Part shown: in pieces, positions 51,497 to 59,487 of the stretch
How positions within the stretch are numbered: the first letter of the stretch is position 1
How the letters are laid out: every line of letters begins with the position of its first letter
Assembly (NCBI GenBank): GCA_905234735.1
Contig: CAJOJA010000002.1
Coordinates: forward strand, 1-64,000
Direction: 5' to 3'
Origin: an uncultured Bacteroidaceae bacterium
GTDB taxonomy: Bacteria; Bacteroidota; Bacteroidia; Bacteroidales; Bacteroidaceae
DNA: 64,000 nt
Notes under the pieces: generated by a model
The model's input: the letters and a program-made list of their open reading frames with translations, nothing else
The model's database searches: none
Told to the model about the DNA's origin: nothing
Position numbers and translations under genes: made by a program

Positions 51497-52483
51497 ATGA
51501 AAAAGTTTTTTTCACTGCTTCTCCTTTCACTTGGAATCGTCTTCATGGCTTCGTGCAACGACGATGAGAACGAAAAGAAAGGAAAATTCGAGAGCAGCCA
51601 GTTCGAAGGAGAATGGTGCATGCTCAGTGGGACTACGGCCACCGATTTGGTCTTAACTGCAAAATCGCTCAGCGGAGCAGTCTATGTCAACGTGACAACG
51701 ACTCCCAGAGTCAAGGATGAACTCTCTGGCAGCTGGTCGTATACTCCCAACAGCGAAATGCTGCAGATGAATATTATTTATTCTATAAGTTCGTTGCAGA
51801 AGGCAAGTTACTACAAGGTAATTAACTGCACGGACCACATGCTTCTGTTGCGCGAGCAGGAAACGGGTTCGGAAGATATCTACTACAAGGTCGTTGCTTC
51901 ACCGACGTTGGAGTTGGGTCAATCCTGCGACATCGACCTACCGAACTTCCCCAATGCCGACTACGTTTCCTCCAATCCTGCTATCGCTACTGTCGATGCT
52001 CAGGGTCGTGTGACGGCCGTGGGCCAGGGCCTGGCATTCATTACGGTATCTACGCTGCAGGGCTCCGTCGTTGTGAAAGTGAATGTGGTAGGCAATGTAT
52101 ATAAGTTGGTCGATGATTTGACGTCGGACATCGATGCCGTGATGAGCGCGCACGGAACCCCCGACGTTACGGGCCAGAGTGGGCAAAACAGTGCAATCGT
52201 CTATCGTCAGCCGACTTTTGTCACCGGTATTTCCGCCATTCAGTACCAGTACGACGAGTCCACCCGTGAGGTCACTCGCATTCTTACACTCTATAAAGAG
52301 GAGGCAGACTATGAGAGTGATGCGGATTTCATCAAAGCCCGCTATTTCAAAGTTTCGGATGCATTCTATGGCCCTGTCGAGACGTATATGAACAATCTCT
52401 ACCTTATTTCTCCTTTCGTAGATAATGGTTATTACATTTTGTACAACAATCTGGTCTATTTCAATCGCGAACGTCATTTTTAA
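51497..52483 (+). CDS. Lipoprotein with Big2 domain, paralogue of the upstream gene
   Basis: 328 residues. Lipobox MASCNDDENEKK (Cys20) followed by acidic residues, a surface-export type signal in Bacteroidetes. A short lipocalin-like segment (FEGEWCMLSGTTATDLVL) and a Big2 strand (SNPAIATVDAQGRVTAVGQG, LAFITVSTLQGSVVVKVNV) match the layout of the 50058 gene, but the acidic C-terminal part is shorter. Last gene of the cluster, ended by a strong terminator. Function unknown. Confidence 0.75.
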   Translation: MKKFFSLLLLSLGIVFMASCNDDENEKKGKFESSQFEGEWCMLSGTTATDLVLTAKSLSGAVYVNVTTTPRVKDELSGSWSYTPNSEMLQMNIIYSISSLQKASYYKVINCTDHMLLLREQETGSEDIYYKVVASPTLELGQSCDIDLPNFPNADYVSSNPAIATVDAQGRVTAVGQGLAFITVSTLQGSVVVKVNVVGNVYKLVDDLTSDIDAVMSAHGTPDVTGQSGQNSAIVYRQPTFVTGISAIQYQYDESTREVTRILTLYKEEADYESDADFIKARYFKVSDAFYGPVETYMNNLYLISPFVDNGYYILYNNLVYFNRERHF

Positions 52484-52506
52484 GCAATAGCCCCCTATGT
52501 AACAAG

Positions 52507-52540
52507 AAAAGCGCCACGGATTTATTTCTGTGGCGCTTTT
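52507..52540 (+). terminator. Terminator after the envelope cluster
   Basis: Stem AAAAGCGCCAC/GTGGCGCTTTT, 23 bp after the stop and 11 bp before the cyclophilin start. Confidence 0.9.
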
Positions 52541-52551
52541 AAGACCATACA

Positions 52552-53214
52552 ATGAAAAAGCAAACCCTTTTATTCTTGTTATTCCTGACGATGGGGATAA
52601 CCGTTGCTGAGGCTCGGAAGCAGCGGGCGGCCGTTGTGCGCTTAGAGACCACGATGGGCGTGATTCGGGTGGAGTTGAGCGACGAGACGCCGCGCCACCG
52701 CGACAACTTCCTTAGGCTGGCCCGTGAGGGCCGGTTGGACAGTACGCTTTTCCACCGCGTCATCAAGGACTTCATGATTCAAGGGGGCGACCCTCGGAGT
52801 TTGATAAAGACGCGCGACTCCATTGCCTACACCCTGCCTGCCGAGTTCCGTCTGCCCTGGCTCCACCATGTTCGTGGGGCCCTGGCTGCAGCCCGCGAGC
52901 CCGACGAGGTGAACCCTGAGATGCGTTCGTCGGGTTCGCAGTTCTACATTGTCTACGGACGTTCCTGGGGCGAGAACTCCCTTGGCAAGGTGCGTGGTAT
53001 GCTCAACGAGAAGGACATCGACATGAATCGCGATATGTGGGAAGCCTATCTTCAGCATGGCGGAGCCCCCCATCTGGACGGCACCTATACGGTCTTCGGT
53101 CATGTCATCGATGGCATGAAGGTGGTGAAGCAGATACAGTCCGTTGCCACCGATTCCACGGATTGTCCCGTACAGCCAGTCATCCTGTTACGTGCCGTTG
53201 TCGAGTCCAAATAA
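52552..53214 (+). CDS. Exported cyclophilin-type peptidyl-prolyl isomerase
   Basis: 220 residues. The N-terminal signal (TLLFLLFLTMGITVAEA) suggests periplasmic location. The cyclophilin core shows FHRVIKDFMIQGGDPRS with the catalytic Arg, and QFYIVYGRSW. It catalyses cis-trans proline isomerisation in folding envelope proteins. An insert of about 30 residues (MLNEKDIDMNRDMWEAYLQH) before the last strands is common in Bacteroidetes versions. The upstream terminator leaves only 11 bp, so it depends on read-through or a promoter not recognised. Confidence 0.93.
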   Translation: MKKQTLLFLLFLTMGITVAEARKQRAAVVRLETTMGVIRVELSDETPRHRDNFLRLAREGRLDSTLFHRVIKDFMIQGGDPRSLIKTRDSIAYTLPAEFRLPWLHHVRGALAAAREPDEVNPEMRSSGSQFYIVYGRSWGENSLGKVRGMLNEKDIDMNRDMWEAYLQHGGAPHLDGTYTVFGHVIDGMKVVKQIQSVATDSTDCPVQPVILLRAVVESK

Positions 53215-53233
53215 CAAAAAAAATAGGAAAAAG

Positions 53234-53265
53234 TTTGGCCATTTCGCAGAAATACCCTAACTTTG
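53234..53265 (+). promoter_or_regulatory. tRNA-Leu promoter
   Basis: TTTG at 53234-53237 and TAACTTTG at 53258-53265 with 20 bp between, 16 bp before the tRNA. Confidence 0.8.
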
Positions 53266-53281
53266 CATCCGCAAAAGCGAG

Positions 53282-53363
53282 GCCCAGATGGCGGAATTGG
53301 TAGACGCGTTGGTCTCAAACACCAATGCCGCAAGGCGTGCCGGTTCGATCCCGGCTCTGGGTA
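53282..53363 (+). tRNA. tRNA-Leu (anticodon CAA)
   Basis: Acceptor GCCCAGA pairs with TCTGGGT (first pair G-U) and A is the discriminator. The D-loop has TTGGTAGACGC, the anticodon stem-loop is TTGGTCTCAAACACCAA with CAA at the anticodon, the long variable arm TGCCGCAAGGCGT is as in class II tRNAs, and the T arm is CCGGTTCGATCCCGG. CCA is not encoded. It decodes UUG. A terminator follows directly. Confidence 0.95.
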
Positions 53364-53367
53364 CGGA

Positions 53368-53400
53368 AAGCGGAAGTCGTTCGTCGGCTTCCGCTTTTTT
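53368..53400. terminator. Bidirectional terminator between tRNA-Leu and rsgA
   Basis: Stem AAAGCGGAAG/CTTCCGCTTT with an 11-nt loop, T-tract on the plus strand and AAAG on the other side. It overlaps the rsgA stop codon. Confidence 0.85.
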
Positions 53401-54331
53401 AGTATCCTTTGCGATAGCGGTCCTCCTCCTTGTCCTCCAGCATACCGAGGTACGAGGCGAAGCGGCTGGGGGCTATGCGTCCGTCTTCGAGGGCCTCACG
53501 CACAGCACAGTGGGGTTCGTGGGTGTGGGTGCAGTCCTGGAAGCGGCATTGTTGTCCGATGCGGAAAATCTCGCGGAAGTAGTGGGGTAGTTCGGCACGT
53601 TCGATGTCGAAGGTGCCGAAGCCTTTGATGCCCGGAGTGTCGATGAGGTGTCCGCTCCCCGGCAGGTCGAATAGCTGACTGAAGGTGGTGGTGTGCTGTC
53701 CCGTGTCATGAGCCAGGCTGATTTCTTCGGTGGCAACGTCGAGACCCGGGATGAGGGCATTCAGTAGGGTAGACTTGCCCACACCGCTGTTTCCCGAGAG
53801 CAGGGTCACGCGGTCGGCAAGCAGTTCGTTCAGTTTTTCTATACCCTTGCCGTTCAGTGCCGAACAGGCCACGCAAGGGTAGTCCAGACTCTGGTACAGT
53901 TTCCTCCACTCGTCCATCTGCTGCATCTCGGCAGTGTCGTACAAGTCCGTTTTGTTGAACACCAGTACCACGGGTATGCGGTATGCTTCTGCCACTGCCA
54001 GGAAACGGTCCACGAAGGTCGTGCTCGTTTCCGGGTGGGCGATGGTGACGAGCAGCAGCACCTGGTCCACGTTTGCGGCCAGGATGTGACTCTGCTTCGA
54101 GAGGTTGGTGGCCCGTCGGATGATGTAGTTCCTGCGGTCGTGGATTTCCGTGATGAGGCCTGTTCCGTCGTCGCCAGCGATGAAGTCCACCCTGTCGCCC
54201 ACGGCCACGGGGTTGGTACTGCGGATGCCCCGCAGGCGGAAGTTACCCTTCACCTTGCACGAAAAAAACTGGCCGTCGCCTGTGCGGACGACGTACCAGC
54301 TTCCTGTGTTCTTTATGACAGTACCTGTCAT
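53399..54331 (-). CDS. rsgA: Small ribosomal subunit biogenesis GTPase RsgA
   Basis: 310 residues. An N-terminal OB-fold is followed by a circularly permuted GTPase: NKTDLYD (G4) precedes LLSGNSGVGKSTLLNAL (G1) and DTPGIKGFG (G3). The zinc-binding end has CRFQDCTHTHEPHCAVREAL. It checks the decoding region of the 30S subunit late in assembly. Its ATG overlaps the frr stop by one base (TAATG), so they are coupled. Confidence 0.97.
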   Translation of the reverse strand: MTGTVIKNTGSWYVVRTGDGQFFSCKVKGNFRLRGIRSTNPVAVGDRVDFIAGDDGTGLITEIHDRRNYIIRRATNLSKQSHILAANVDQVLLLVTIAHPETSTTFVDRFLAVAEAYRIPVVLVFNKTDLYDTAEMQQMDEWRKLYQSLDYPCVACSALNGKGIEKLNELLADRVTLLSGNSGVGKSTLLNALIPGLDVATEEISLAHDTGQHTTTFSQLFDLPGSGHLIDTPGIKGFGTFDIERAELPHYFREIFRIGQQCRFQDCTHTHEPHCAVREALEDGRIAPSRFASYLGMLEDKEEDRYRKGY

Positions 54332-54891
54332 TATACGGTCATGATTTCCTTTTCCTTGGCAGCGAGCAGATCCTCAATCTTCTTGATGTACTTGTCGTGC
54401 AGTTTCTGGAGTTTTTCCTCGGCATCCTTCTCGGCATCCTCGGCCAGTCCGTCCTTGATGGACTTCTTCAGTTTGTCGATGATGTCGCGGCGTCCGTTCC
54501 TGACGCTCACCTTGGCCTGTTCCTCCTCCTTGCCGCACTGCTTCACCAGTTGCTTACGGCGTTCCTCGGTGAGAGGCGGGATGTTGATGCGGATGATTTC
54601 GCCGTTATTCTCGGGCATGATGCCCAGGTCAGAGTCGATAATAGCCTTTTCGATGATGCGGAACATCGATTTGTCCCAGGGCTTGATGGCGATGGTGCGT
54701 GCGTCGGGAGTGTTCACGGCAGCCACATTGTTCAGGGGCACCATCGAGCCATAGCTGTCCACGCGGATATTGTCCAGCAGTTTGATGTTTGCCTTTCCGG
54801 CACGTATGCGTGCCAAGGCGTCTTCCAGATACATGACGGTTTCCTCGAACCGTTCTTCAGCCTCGTTCAGAGTTTGCTTAACGTCCAACAT
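54331..54891 (-). CDS. frr: Ribosome recycling factor
   Basis: 186 residues, standard length. Motifs RAGKANIKLLDNIRVDSYG, NIPPLTEERRKQLVK and RNGRRDIIDKLKK are conserved. With EF-G it splits post-termination ribosomes. A -7 box TAAATTTG lies on the minus strand at 54918-54925, and rsgA follows with a one-base overlap. Confidence 0.97.
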   Translation of the reverse strand: MLDVKQTLNEAEERFEETVMYLEDALARIRAGKANIKLLDNIRVDSYGSMVPLNNVAAVNTPDARTIAIKPWDKSMFRIIEKAIIDSDLGIMPENNGEIIRINIPPLTEERRKQLVKQCGKEEEQAKVSVRNGRRDIIDKLKKSIKDGLAEDAEKDAEEKLQKLHDKYIKKIEDLLAAKEKEIMTV

Positions 54892-54917
54892 AGTATTATA
54901 TTTTAGAGATATTTGTG

Positions 54918-54925
54918 CAAATTTA
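54918..54925 (-). promoter_or_regulatory. frr-rsgA -7 box
   Basis: TAAATTTG on the minus strand, 26 bp before frr. Confidence 0.65.
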
Positions 54926-54961
54926 CGAATAAAAGTAAAAAATGAAAAGCAAAAAGGTGTT

Positions 54962-55008
54962 AATTTTTAATTTTTAATTTTCATTTCTAATTTTATATCG
55001 TATCTTTG
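54962..55008 (+). promoter_or_regulatory. Promoter of the VTC locus beside a heptamer array
   Basis: AATTTTT-type units at about 54962-54995, then -7 box TATCTTTG at 55001-55008. The start codon follows after 8 bp, so the transcript would be nearly leaderless. Confidence 0.65.
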
Positions 55009-55016
55009 CGCTGGTT

Positions 55017-55799
55017 ATGGTCAAGAATGAGCACATTAATAAACGTTTGCGCGCCCTGGTGGACCAGTTACAGCCGATAACGTTGGAAGAGATGTCGGGC
55101 ATCAAGTTGATGAACCGCACTGATACGAAGTTTGTGACCAACAAACACAAGTTGGCCCGTCTTCTGGAGATGGCTCAGGGGCAGTATTATGCCCAGTGGA
55201 CCAACGACAGCCGCATTGCCGAATACATCACCACGTACTGGGACACGGACGATTTGAATTATTATTTCGAACACCACAATGGGCGAGCTCCGCGACAGAA
55301 GGTCAGGGTGCGCACGTATGTGGGTAGCGACTTGACTTTCTTGGAGGTAAAGACCAAAAACAACCACGGTCGTACGAAGAAGAAACGCATCGAGGTGCCC
55401 AGTCAGGAAGTGGCCGAGGTGAAGGCTGAGGCTGATGAGTTCTTGATGCAGCGCACCCATCGCACACTCGATGACATACATCCCACCGTGCAGAACCATT
55501 TCCACCGCATCACGCTGGTGAATATGGCCAAGACGGAGCGGCTGACCATCGACTTCGATGTGCAATTCCACAACTTTGAAACCAACGACGAGACGGGAAC
55601 CGGCGAACTGGTCATTATCGAGCTGAAGCGCGACGGCAATGTCTATTCCCCCATTCTCGACATGCTGCGCCAGTTGCGTATCAAGCCCTCCGGTTTCAGC
55701 AAATATTGCATCGGTTCGGTCATGACCAACCAGGATTTAAAACACAATATGTTCAAGGAGAAGATGGTGTGGATAGACAAACTTGTAAATAGTAAATAA
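55017..55799 (+). CDS. VTC-domain protein (polyphosphate-polymerase-like)
   Basis: 260 residues, no signal, cytoplasmic. It has the tunnel-fold layout of the VTC domain: opening MNRTDTKFVTNKHKLARLL, basic strand QKVRVRTYVGSDLTFLEVKT with a conserved Glu, KNNHGRTKKKRIEV, a central region (LTIDFDVQFHN) and the metal-binding Glu in VIIELKRDGN. In yeast VTC4 this fold makes polyphosphate from ATP; bacterial versions with DUF4956 partners are less studied. First gene of a run to 59018. Activity is inferred from fold only. Confidence 0.85.
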   Translation: MVKNEHINKRLRALVDQLQPITLEEMSGIKLMNRTDTKFVTNKHKLARLLEMAQGQYYAQWTNDSRIAEYITTYWDTDDLNYYFEHHNGRAPRQKVRVRTYVGSDLTFLEVKTKNNHGRTKKKRIEVPSQEVAEVKAEADEFLMQRTHRTLDDIHPTVQNHFHRITLVNMAKTERLTIDFDVQFHNFETNDETGTGELVIIELKRDGNVYSPILDMLRQLRIKPSGFSKYCIGSVMTNQDLKHNMFKEKMVWIDKLVNSK

Positions 55800-55815
55800 A
55801 TCGTAAATAAGTATC

Positions 55816-56523
55816 ATGGATTTCACTGAGATTAACAATCAACTTGGCAACCTTTTTGGTGTAACCTTGTTCGACCCCCAGCAGTTCATTTCGCTGGTCA
55901 TCCGTTTCGTCATCAACTTTGTGGTGGTATATACCATCGCACGTTATTTCTATTATCCACACAGTCGTCGTCGCGACTATATGTTCATCTTCATCCTCAT
56001 GTCCTTGAGCATCTTCCTGCTCGTGAGCCTGATGGAAGGTGGTGGCATGGAGTTGGGTGCAGCGATGGGTCTGTTTGCCATTTTCGGCATCATGCGTTTC
56101 CGTACCGAGGCGGTGCCCATCCGTGAGATGACCTACCTGTTCATGCTTATTGCCGTCAGTGTCATCAATGCCGTTGCCCAGGGCGACTATCATCCTAAGG
56201 CATTGTACTGGGACGGTGTGGGCATCGTCACCATCGTCTTCGTCAATCTGGTCTTCGTCATCATGGCCTGGCTCTTTGAGTCGAGCAAGATACTCAGCGA
56301 CAACTGCTCGAAGTATATCAAGTACGACAATGTGGCGCTGGTAACTCCCGATAAGCGTGAGGAGCTGAAGGCCGATTTGGAGAAGCGCACCGGGCTGAAG
56401 ATACAGCGCATCGAGGTGGGCATGATTGACTACCTGAAGGATGCCGTGCTCATTCGTATCTTCTACGACAATCCTGCCGACCGTGGCAGCAGCATTGCCG
56501 AAATGAGCAAGATGCCGAGGTAA
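55816..56523 (+). CDS. DUF4956 integral membrane protein
   Basis: 235 residues. Four predicted TM helices in the first 160 residues (FVINFVVVYTIARYFYY, MFIFILMSLSIFLLVSLM, AAMGLFAIFGIMRFRTE, VTIVFVNLVFVIMAWLF) and a cytoplasmic alpha/beta tail. The conserved GLFAIFGIMRFRTEAVPIRE is the family signature. DUF4956 proteins are commonly coded next to VTC-domain proteins, and the two may act as membrane partner and polymerase. It starts 16 bp after the VTC gene. Confidence 0.88.
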   Translation: MDFTEINNQLGNLFGVTLFDPQQFISLVIRFVINFVVVYTIARYFYYPHSRRRDYMFIFILMSLSIFLLVSLMEGGGMELGAAMGLFAIFGIMRFRTEAVPIREMTYLFMLIAVSVINAVAQGDYHPKALYWDGVGIVTIVFVNLVFVIMAWLFESSKILSDNCSKYIKYDNVALVTPDKREELKADLEKRTGLKIQRIEVGMIDYLKDAVLIRIFYDNPADRGSSIAEMSKMPR

Positions 56524-56544
56524 ATAGTTTTTGATAGTAAAGTT

Positions 56545-57387
56545 ATGCAGAAAAGAAGAGTTATAGTCTTGTGTGCTATGCTATTCGGCCTAGCCCAATT
56601 TTTAATTTTCAATTTTCAACTTTCAACTATAGAAGCTGCCGACAACGCTGGAGGCTTGTGGACGGAAGTGGGCGTGACCAAGGCCTTGCCCTATAACCTG
56701 AGTGTCGATGCCAGCCTGGAGCACCGTACCCTTGACTGGTTCGACTGGTCGAGTCGCTGGAATGTGGGAGTGGGTCTCAACTACAAAATCAACAAGTACG
56801 TCAAGCTGGGTTTGAGTTACACCTTCATCCGGAAACATAATCAGGAGGAGCAGAAGAACCACTACAGTAGCACCACCGGCAACTGGAACGGCTACAACGT
56901 AGATGCTGCCAACTGGGTCAGTCGTCACCGAGTGGCTTTCGACGTATCCGGCACCTACCGCTTCTGGAAAACCTTCCGCATCTCGGTTCGCGAGCGTTAC
57001 CAATACACTCATCAGGCGGCGCATACGGTAGATCGCATCAAATACCGCGATCCGTCCTATGATGGAGACGACAACCTGACGGGGTTCGACGAGGTTACGA
57101 ACACCACCGACGAGAAGTCGACCAAGAATCGTCACCTCCTGCGTTCGCGCTTGAAGTTGTCCATCGACAAGAAGGGTTGGAAGTTAGAGCCCTACGTCAG
57201 TGCCGAGGTCCACAACGACCTCTGCAGCCGGATGCACCTCGATAAGATTCGCGCCATCGTGGGTGTCGACTACAGCGTCACGAAGCATCATAAGGTGGGA
57301 CTGGGTTACATTTTCAACCACGAGAACGACGACGATGGCGACCAGAACATCCATGCCATCAGTGTAGGATATAGTTTTAAGTTTTGA
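56545..57387 (+). CDS. DUF2490-type outer-membrane protein
   Basis: 280 residues. Signal peptide at about 1-30, whose codons contain five 7-bp repeats (residues QFLIFNFQLST). Then a barrel-like chain (WTEVGVTKALPYNLSVDASL, RWNVGVGLNYKINKYVKLGL) ending ISVGYSFKF, a typical outer-membrane terminus. Function unknown. Third gene of the run, 21 bp after DUF4956. Confidence 0.8.
   Translation: MQKRRVIVLCAMLFGLAQFLIFNFQLSTIEAADNAGGLWTEVGVTKALPYNLSVDASLEHRTLDWFDWSSRWNVGVGLNYKINKYVKLGLSYTFIRKHNQEEQKNHYSSTTGNWNGYNVDAANWVSRHRVAFDVSGTYRFWKTFRISVRERYQYTHQAAHTVDRIKYRDPSYDGDDNLTGFDEVTNTTDEKSTKNRHLLRSRLKLSIDKKGWKLEPYVSAEVHNDLCSRMHLDKIRAIVGVDYSVTKHHKVGLGYIFNHENDDDGDQNIHAISVGYSFKF
56596..56630. repeat. Heptamer array inside the DUF2490 signal-peptide codons
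   Basis: CAATTTT, TAATTTT, CAATTTT, CAACTTT, CAACTAT, five units in frame with the hydrophobic core. One unit gained or lost would shift the frame. Confidence 0.85.
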
Positions 57388-57404
57388 ACGCAATAAAAGA
57401 AGAT

Positions 57405-57773
57405 ATGAAGAGATTTTTACTTTTGGCCCTTTTGGCTGTTAGCACATCGGCCTTTGCCGAGGATTTCAAGTACCTGACCTTGTCTGCCAGCAGTGCGGTG
57501 AAGAGCATCGAGTTGCAGACCATACAGAAGATAACTTTCGAGAACGGGTCTGTTGTTGTTACCACTTCCGAGGGCATCGAGTCCTTGCCCCTTGCAGAGA
57601 TGCAGAAGATGTTTTTCTCCGAAACTACTACGGGGATAGGGGAGATTGAGAAACTGAGAGATGGAGAAAATGAGAAACTGAGAGGCGAGGTCTATGACCT
57701 TAGCGGTCGCCGTGTTGTGAATCCTCAGCGGGGTATCTACATCGTCAATGGCAAGAAGCTTGTGATTAAGTAA
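57405..57773 (+). CDS. Small exported protein with YDLSGR C-terminal tail
   Basis: 122 residues from the ATG at 57405. Signal peptide at 1-17 (ending SAFA). A short beta segment (IELQTIQKITFENGSVVVTT) resembles one at the start of the next protein. The tail is VYDLSGRRVVNPQRGIYIV then GKKLVIK, like the serpin. A repeated EKLRDGENEKLRG stretch comes from a local DNA duplication at about 57650-57690. Function unknown; probably a minimal secreted or surface carrier. Confidence 0.65.
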   Translation: MKRFLLLALLAVSTSAFAEDFKYLTLSASSAVKSIELQTIQKITFENGSVVVTTSEGIESLPLAEMQKMFFSETTTGIGEIEKLRDGENEKLRGEVYDLSGRRVVNPQRGIYIVNGKKLVIK

Positions 57774-57791
57774 CTCGTAAGTAGAAGAACT

Positions 57792-59018
57792 ATGAAAAAG
57801 ATATATTTACTCCTTTCATTCCTGTCGCTGACCCTGACCCTGAGTGCGCAAAAGGAGATGCGCCTGTGGCAGGGTGGCGAGAGCACCCGCATCAGTCTCT
57901 CCGATGCTCAAACGATAACCTACGGCAACAACGGTTCCACCGTCACCATCGCCGGCACTACCTATCAGACGTCGGCCATCGACAGCATCGTCATTATTCC
58001 CCGTGTGACCGTCACCTACGACGGCTCTTCGGCTTCGGTCAGCATTCCGGCCTCTGTGCAGTCCGACATCACGGCCACTGTGGACGGTGCCTACGTCACC
58101 ATCACTAACAATAACGTGTCTAATGAGGTCGACTTCGTCCTCTGTGGCCAGAGTTCCGACGGTTCTTTCACCTATAACGGTTCGTACAAGGCCACAATGG
58201 TTCTCAACGACCTCACACTCACCAGTCAGCGTGGTGCGGCCCTCGACATTCAGTGCGGTAAGCGCATAGCCATCGTACTGGAGGACGGAACCACGAACAC
58301 CCTTTCCGACTATGCCCAGGGCAGTCAGAAAGGCTGTCTCTACTGTAAGGGCCACATTGAGTTGGAGGGCGGCGGCACGCTCAATGTATCTGGCAACCTC
58401 ACTCATGCCATAAAGAGTAAGGAATATATGCAACTGAAGAAGTCCACGGGCACCATCAACATCTTGCAGGCTGTCGGCGATGCCATCCACGTAGGCCAGT
58501 TCTACCAGCAGAACGGTGGCACGGTCAACATCACTTCCACCACCCAGTCCGATGGCATCCAGGTCGAAATCCTGACGCTTGATGACGACATCACCCCCGA
58601 CCCCGACAAGGAGTTCAACGGTCAACTTTTCGTCAGGGGAGGTAAGATTAACATTGAGGTAGCCCAGGAGGACTGCAAGGCCCTAAAGTCCGATTCGCTC
58701 ATCACCATTTCTGGTGGCTCCTTCGTCATCACCGCTTCGGGCAATGGCAGTCGTGGTATGCAGACCGACGGCAACATGATTATCGGTGAGGAGGACAATG
58801 CTACCAGCATCACCATCGCTGCCACGGGTGCCCCCTGCACCAACGAGGACCACGAGGATGACCCCCATCGGTGCATGGGCATGAAGATTGACGGCAACCT
58901 CACAGTCAATGCCGGTACCATTACCGTGACGAATACAGGTTCTAAGAGTCGTGGCATTCGTTGCGGCACCTACACCAAGAATGGTGGTACGGTATCGGCC
59001 AACATAAAGAAGGGATAG
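57792..59018 (+). CDS. Carbohydrate-binding-domain surface protein (DUF4353-like)
   Basis: 408 residues with a signal peptide at 1-19 (ending LSAQ). The opening RISLSDAQTITYGNNGSTVT is a short beta unit. Then come repeated beta-helix-like rungs rich in Gly, Thr and Asn (YNGSYKATMVLNDLTLTSQR, GCLYCKGHIELEGGGTLNVS, GTVNITSTTQSDGIQVE). DUF4353 proteins in other Bacteroidales and Firmicutes are coded near VTC, DUF4956 and CotH-kinase genes; CotH is absent here. Ligand unknown. Confidence 0.75.
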   Translation: MKKIYLLLSFLSLTLTLSAQKEMRLWQGGESTRISLSDAQTITYGNNGSTVTIAGTTYQTSAIDSIVIIPRVTVTYDGSSASVSIPASVQSDITATVDGAYVTITNNNVSNEVDFVLCGQSSDGSFTYNGSYKATMVLNDLTLTSQRGAALDIQCGKRIAIVLEDGTTNTLSDYAQGSQKGCLYCKGHIELEGGGTLNVSGNLTHAIKSKEYMQLKKSTGTINILQAVGDAIHVGQFYQQNGGTVNITSTTQSDGIQVEILTLDDDITPDPDKEFNGQLFVRGGKINIEVAQEDCKALKSDSLITISGGSFVITASGNGSRGMQTDGNMIIGEEDNATSITIAATGAPCTNEDHEDDPHRCMGMKIDGNLTVNAGTITVTNTGSKSRGIRCGTYTKNGGTVSANIKKG

Positions 59019-59020
59019 TC

Positions 59021-59257
59021 TCAGGGTTCGCCCAGAAATTTCAGGATAATGCTTACTTGCAGGGGAGTCAGTAGTTTCTGTCTCTTGCGATAGCCGTTCT
59101 CCTCCAGTTCGGTGATGAGTTCGGGATACGTTCTAATCCAGCGAGCCAGGTTGCGTCGAGCCGTTTCCGGGCTCGCTGTGTTTGGAAAATAGGCTTGTGC
59201 CAGTTCACTTTTGCTGCACCCCGAACGTCCGAGGGCAAATTGATGTACTGTTTTCAT
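59021..59257 (-). CDS. DUF4248 family protein
   Basis: 78 residues, cytoplasmic. The segment SKSELAQAYFPNTASPETAR then NLARWIRTYPELITELEENGY fits the DUF4248 group found near HU-like and amidase or P5 proteins in Bacteroidales mobile cassettes. The HTH-like helices suggest DNA binding, unproven. It follows the 47-residue gene by 47 bp and the VTC-locus gene by only 2 bp in the convergent direction. Confidence 0.75.
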   Translation of the reverse strand: MKTVHQFALGRSGCSKSELAQAYFPNTASPETARRNLARWIRTYPELITELEENGYRKRQKLLTPLQVSIILKFLGEP

Positions 59258-59304
59258 TTTTGTTTTCGGCTTTGATGATTATTACTCTCGTTTTTGCACT
59301 CGGT

Positions 59305-59448
59305 TCAGAGAATGGTCGTTGCGGCCAGCACCATCATGCTTGCCAGGGCAACACCCACGAATTCTGTAAACTCGGCCATCTGTTCGGCCAGACGGGTCTC
59401 TTCGTTGTAACTGCGATGGTTGGTCATCAGTCTTATCAGCTTTTCCAT
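59305..59448 (-). CDS. 47-residue predicted single-pass membrane protein
   Basis: A short frame reading MEKLIRLMTNHRSYNEETRL, then a helix (EQMAEFTEF) and a hydrophobic tail VGVALASMMVLAATTIL. Charged N-terminal half and one C-terminal TM helix. It lies between the repressor (39 bp upstream) and DUF4248 on the same strand, which supports it being real, but no family was recognised. It could be a small toxin, holin-like or regulatory peptide; that is speculation. Confidence 0.55.
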   Translation of the reverse strand: MEKLIRLMTNHRSYNEETRLAEQMAEFTEFVGVALASMMVLAATTIL

Positions 59449-59487
59449 AGTATTTGTTTTTGGTGATGTGTTTTACGTTATTACGAA

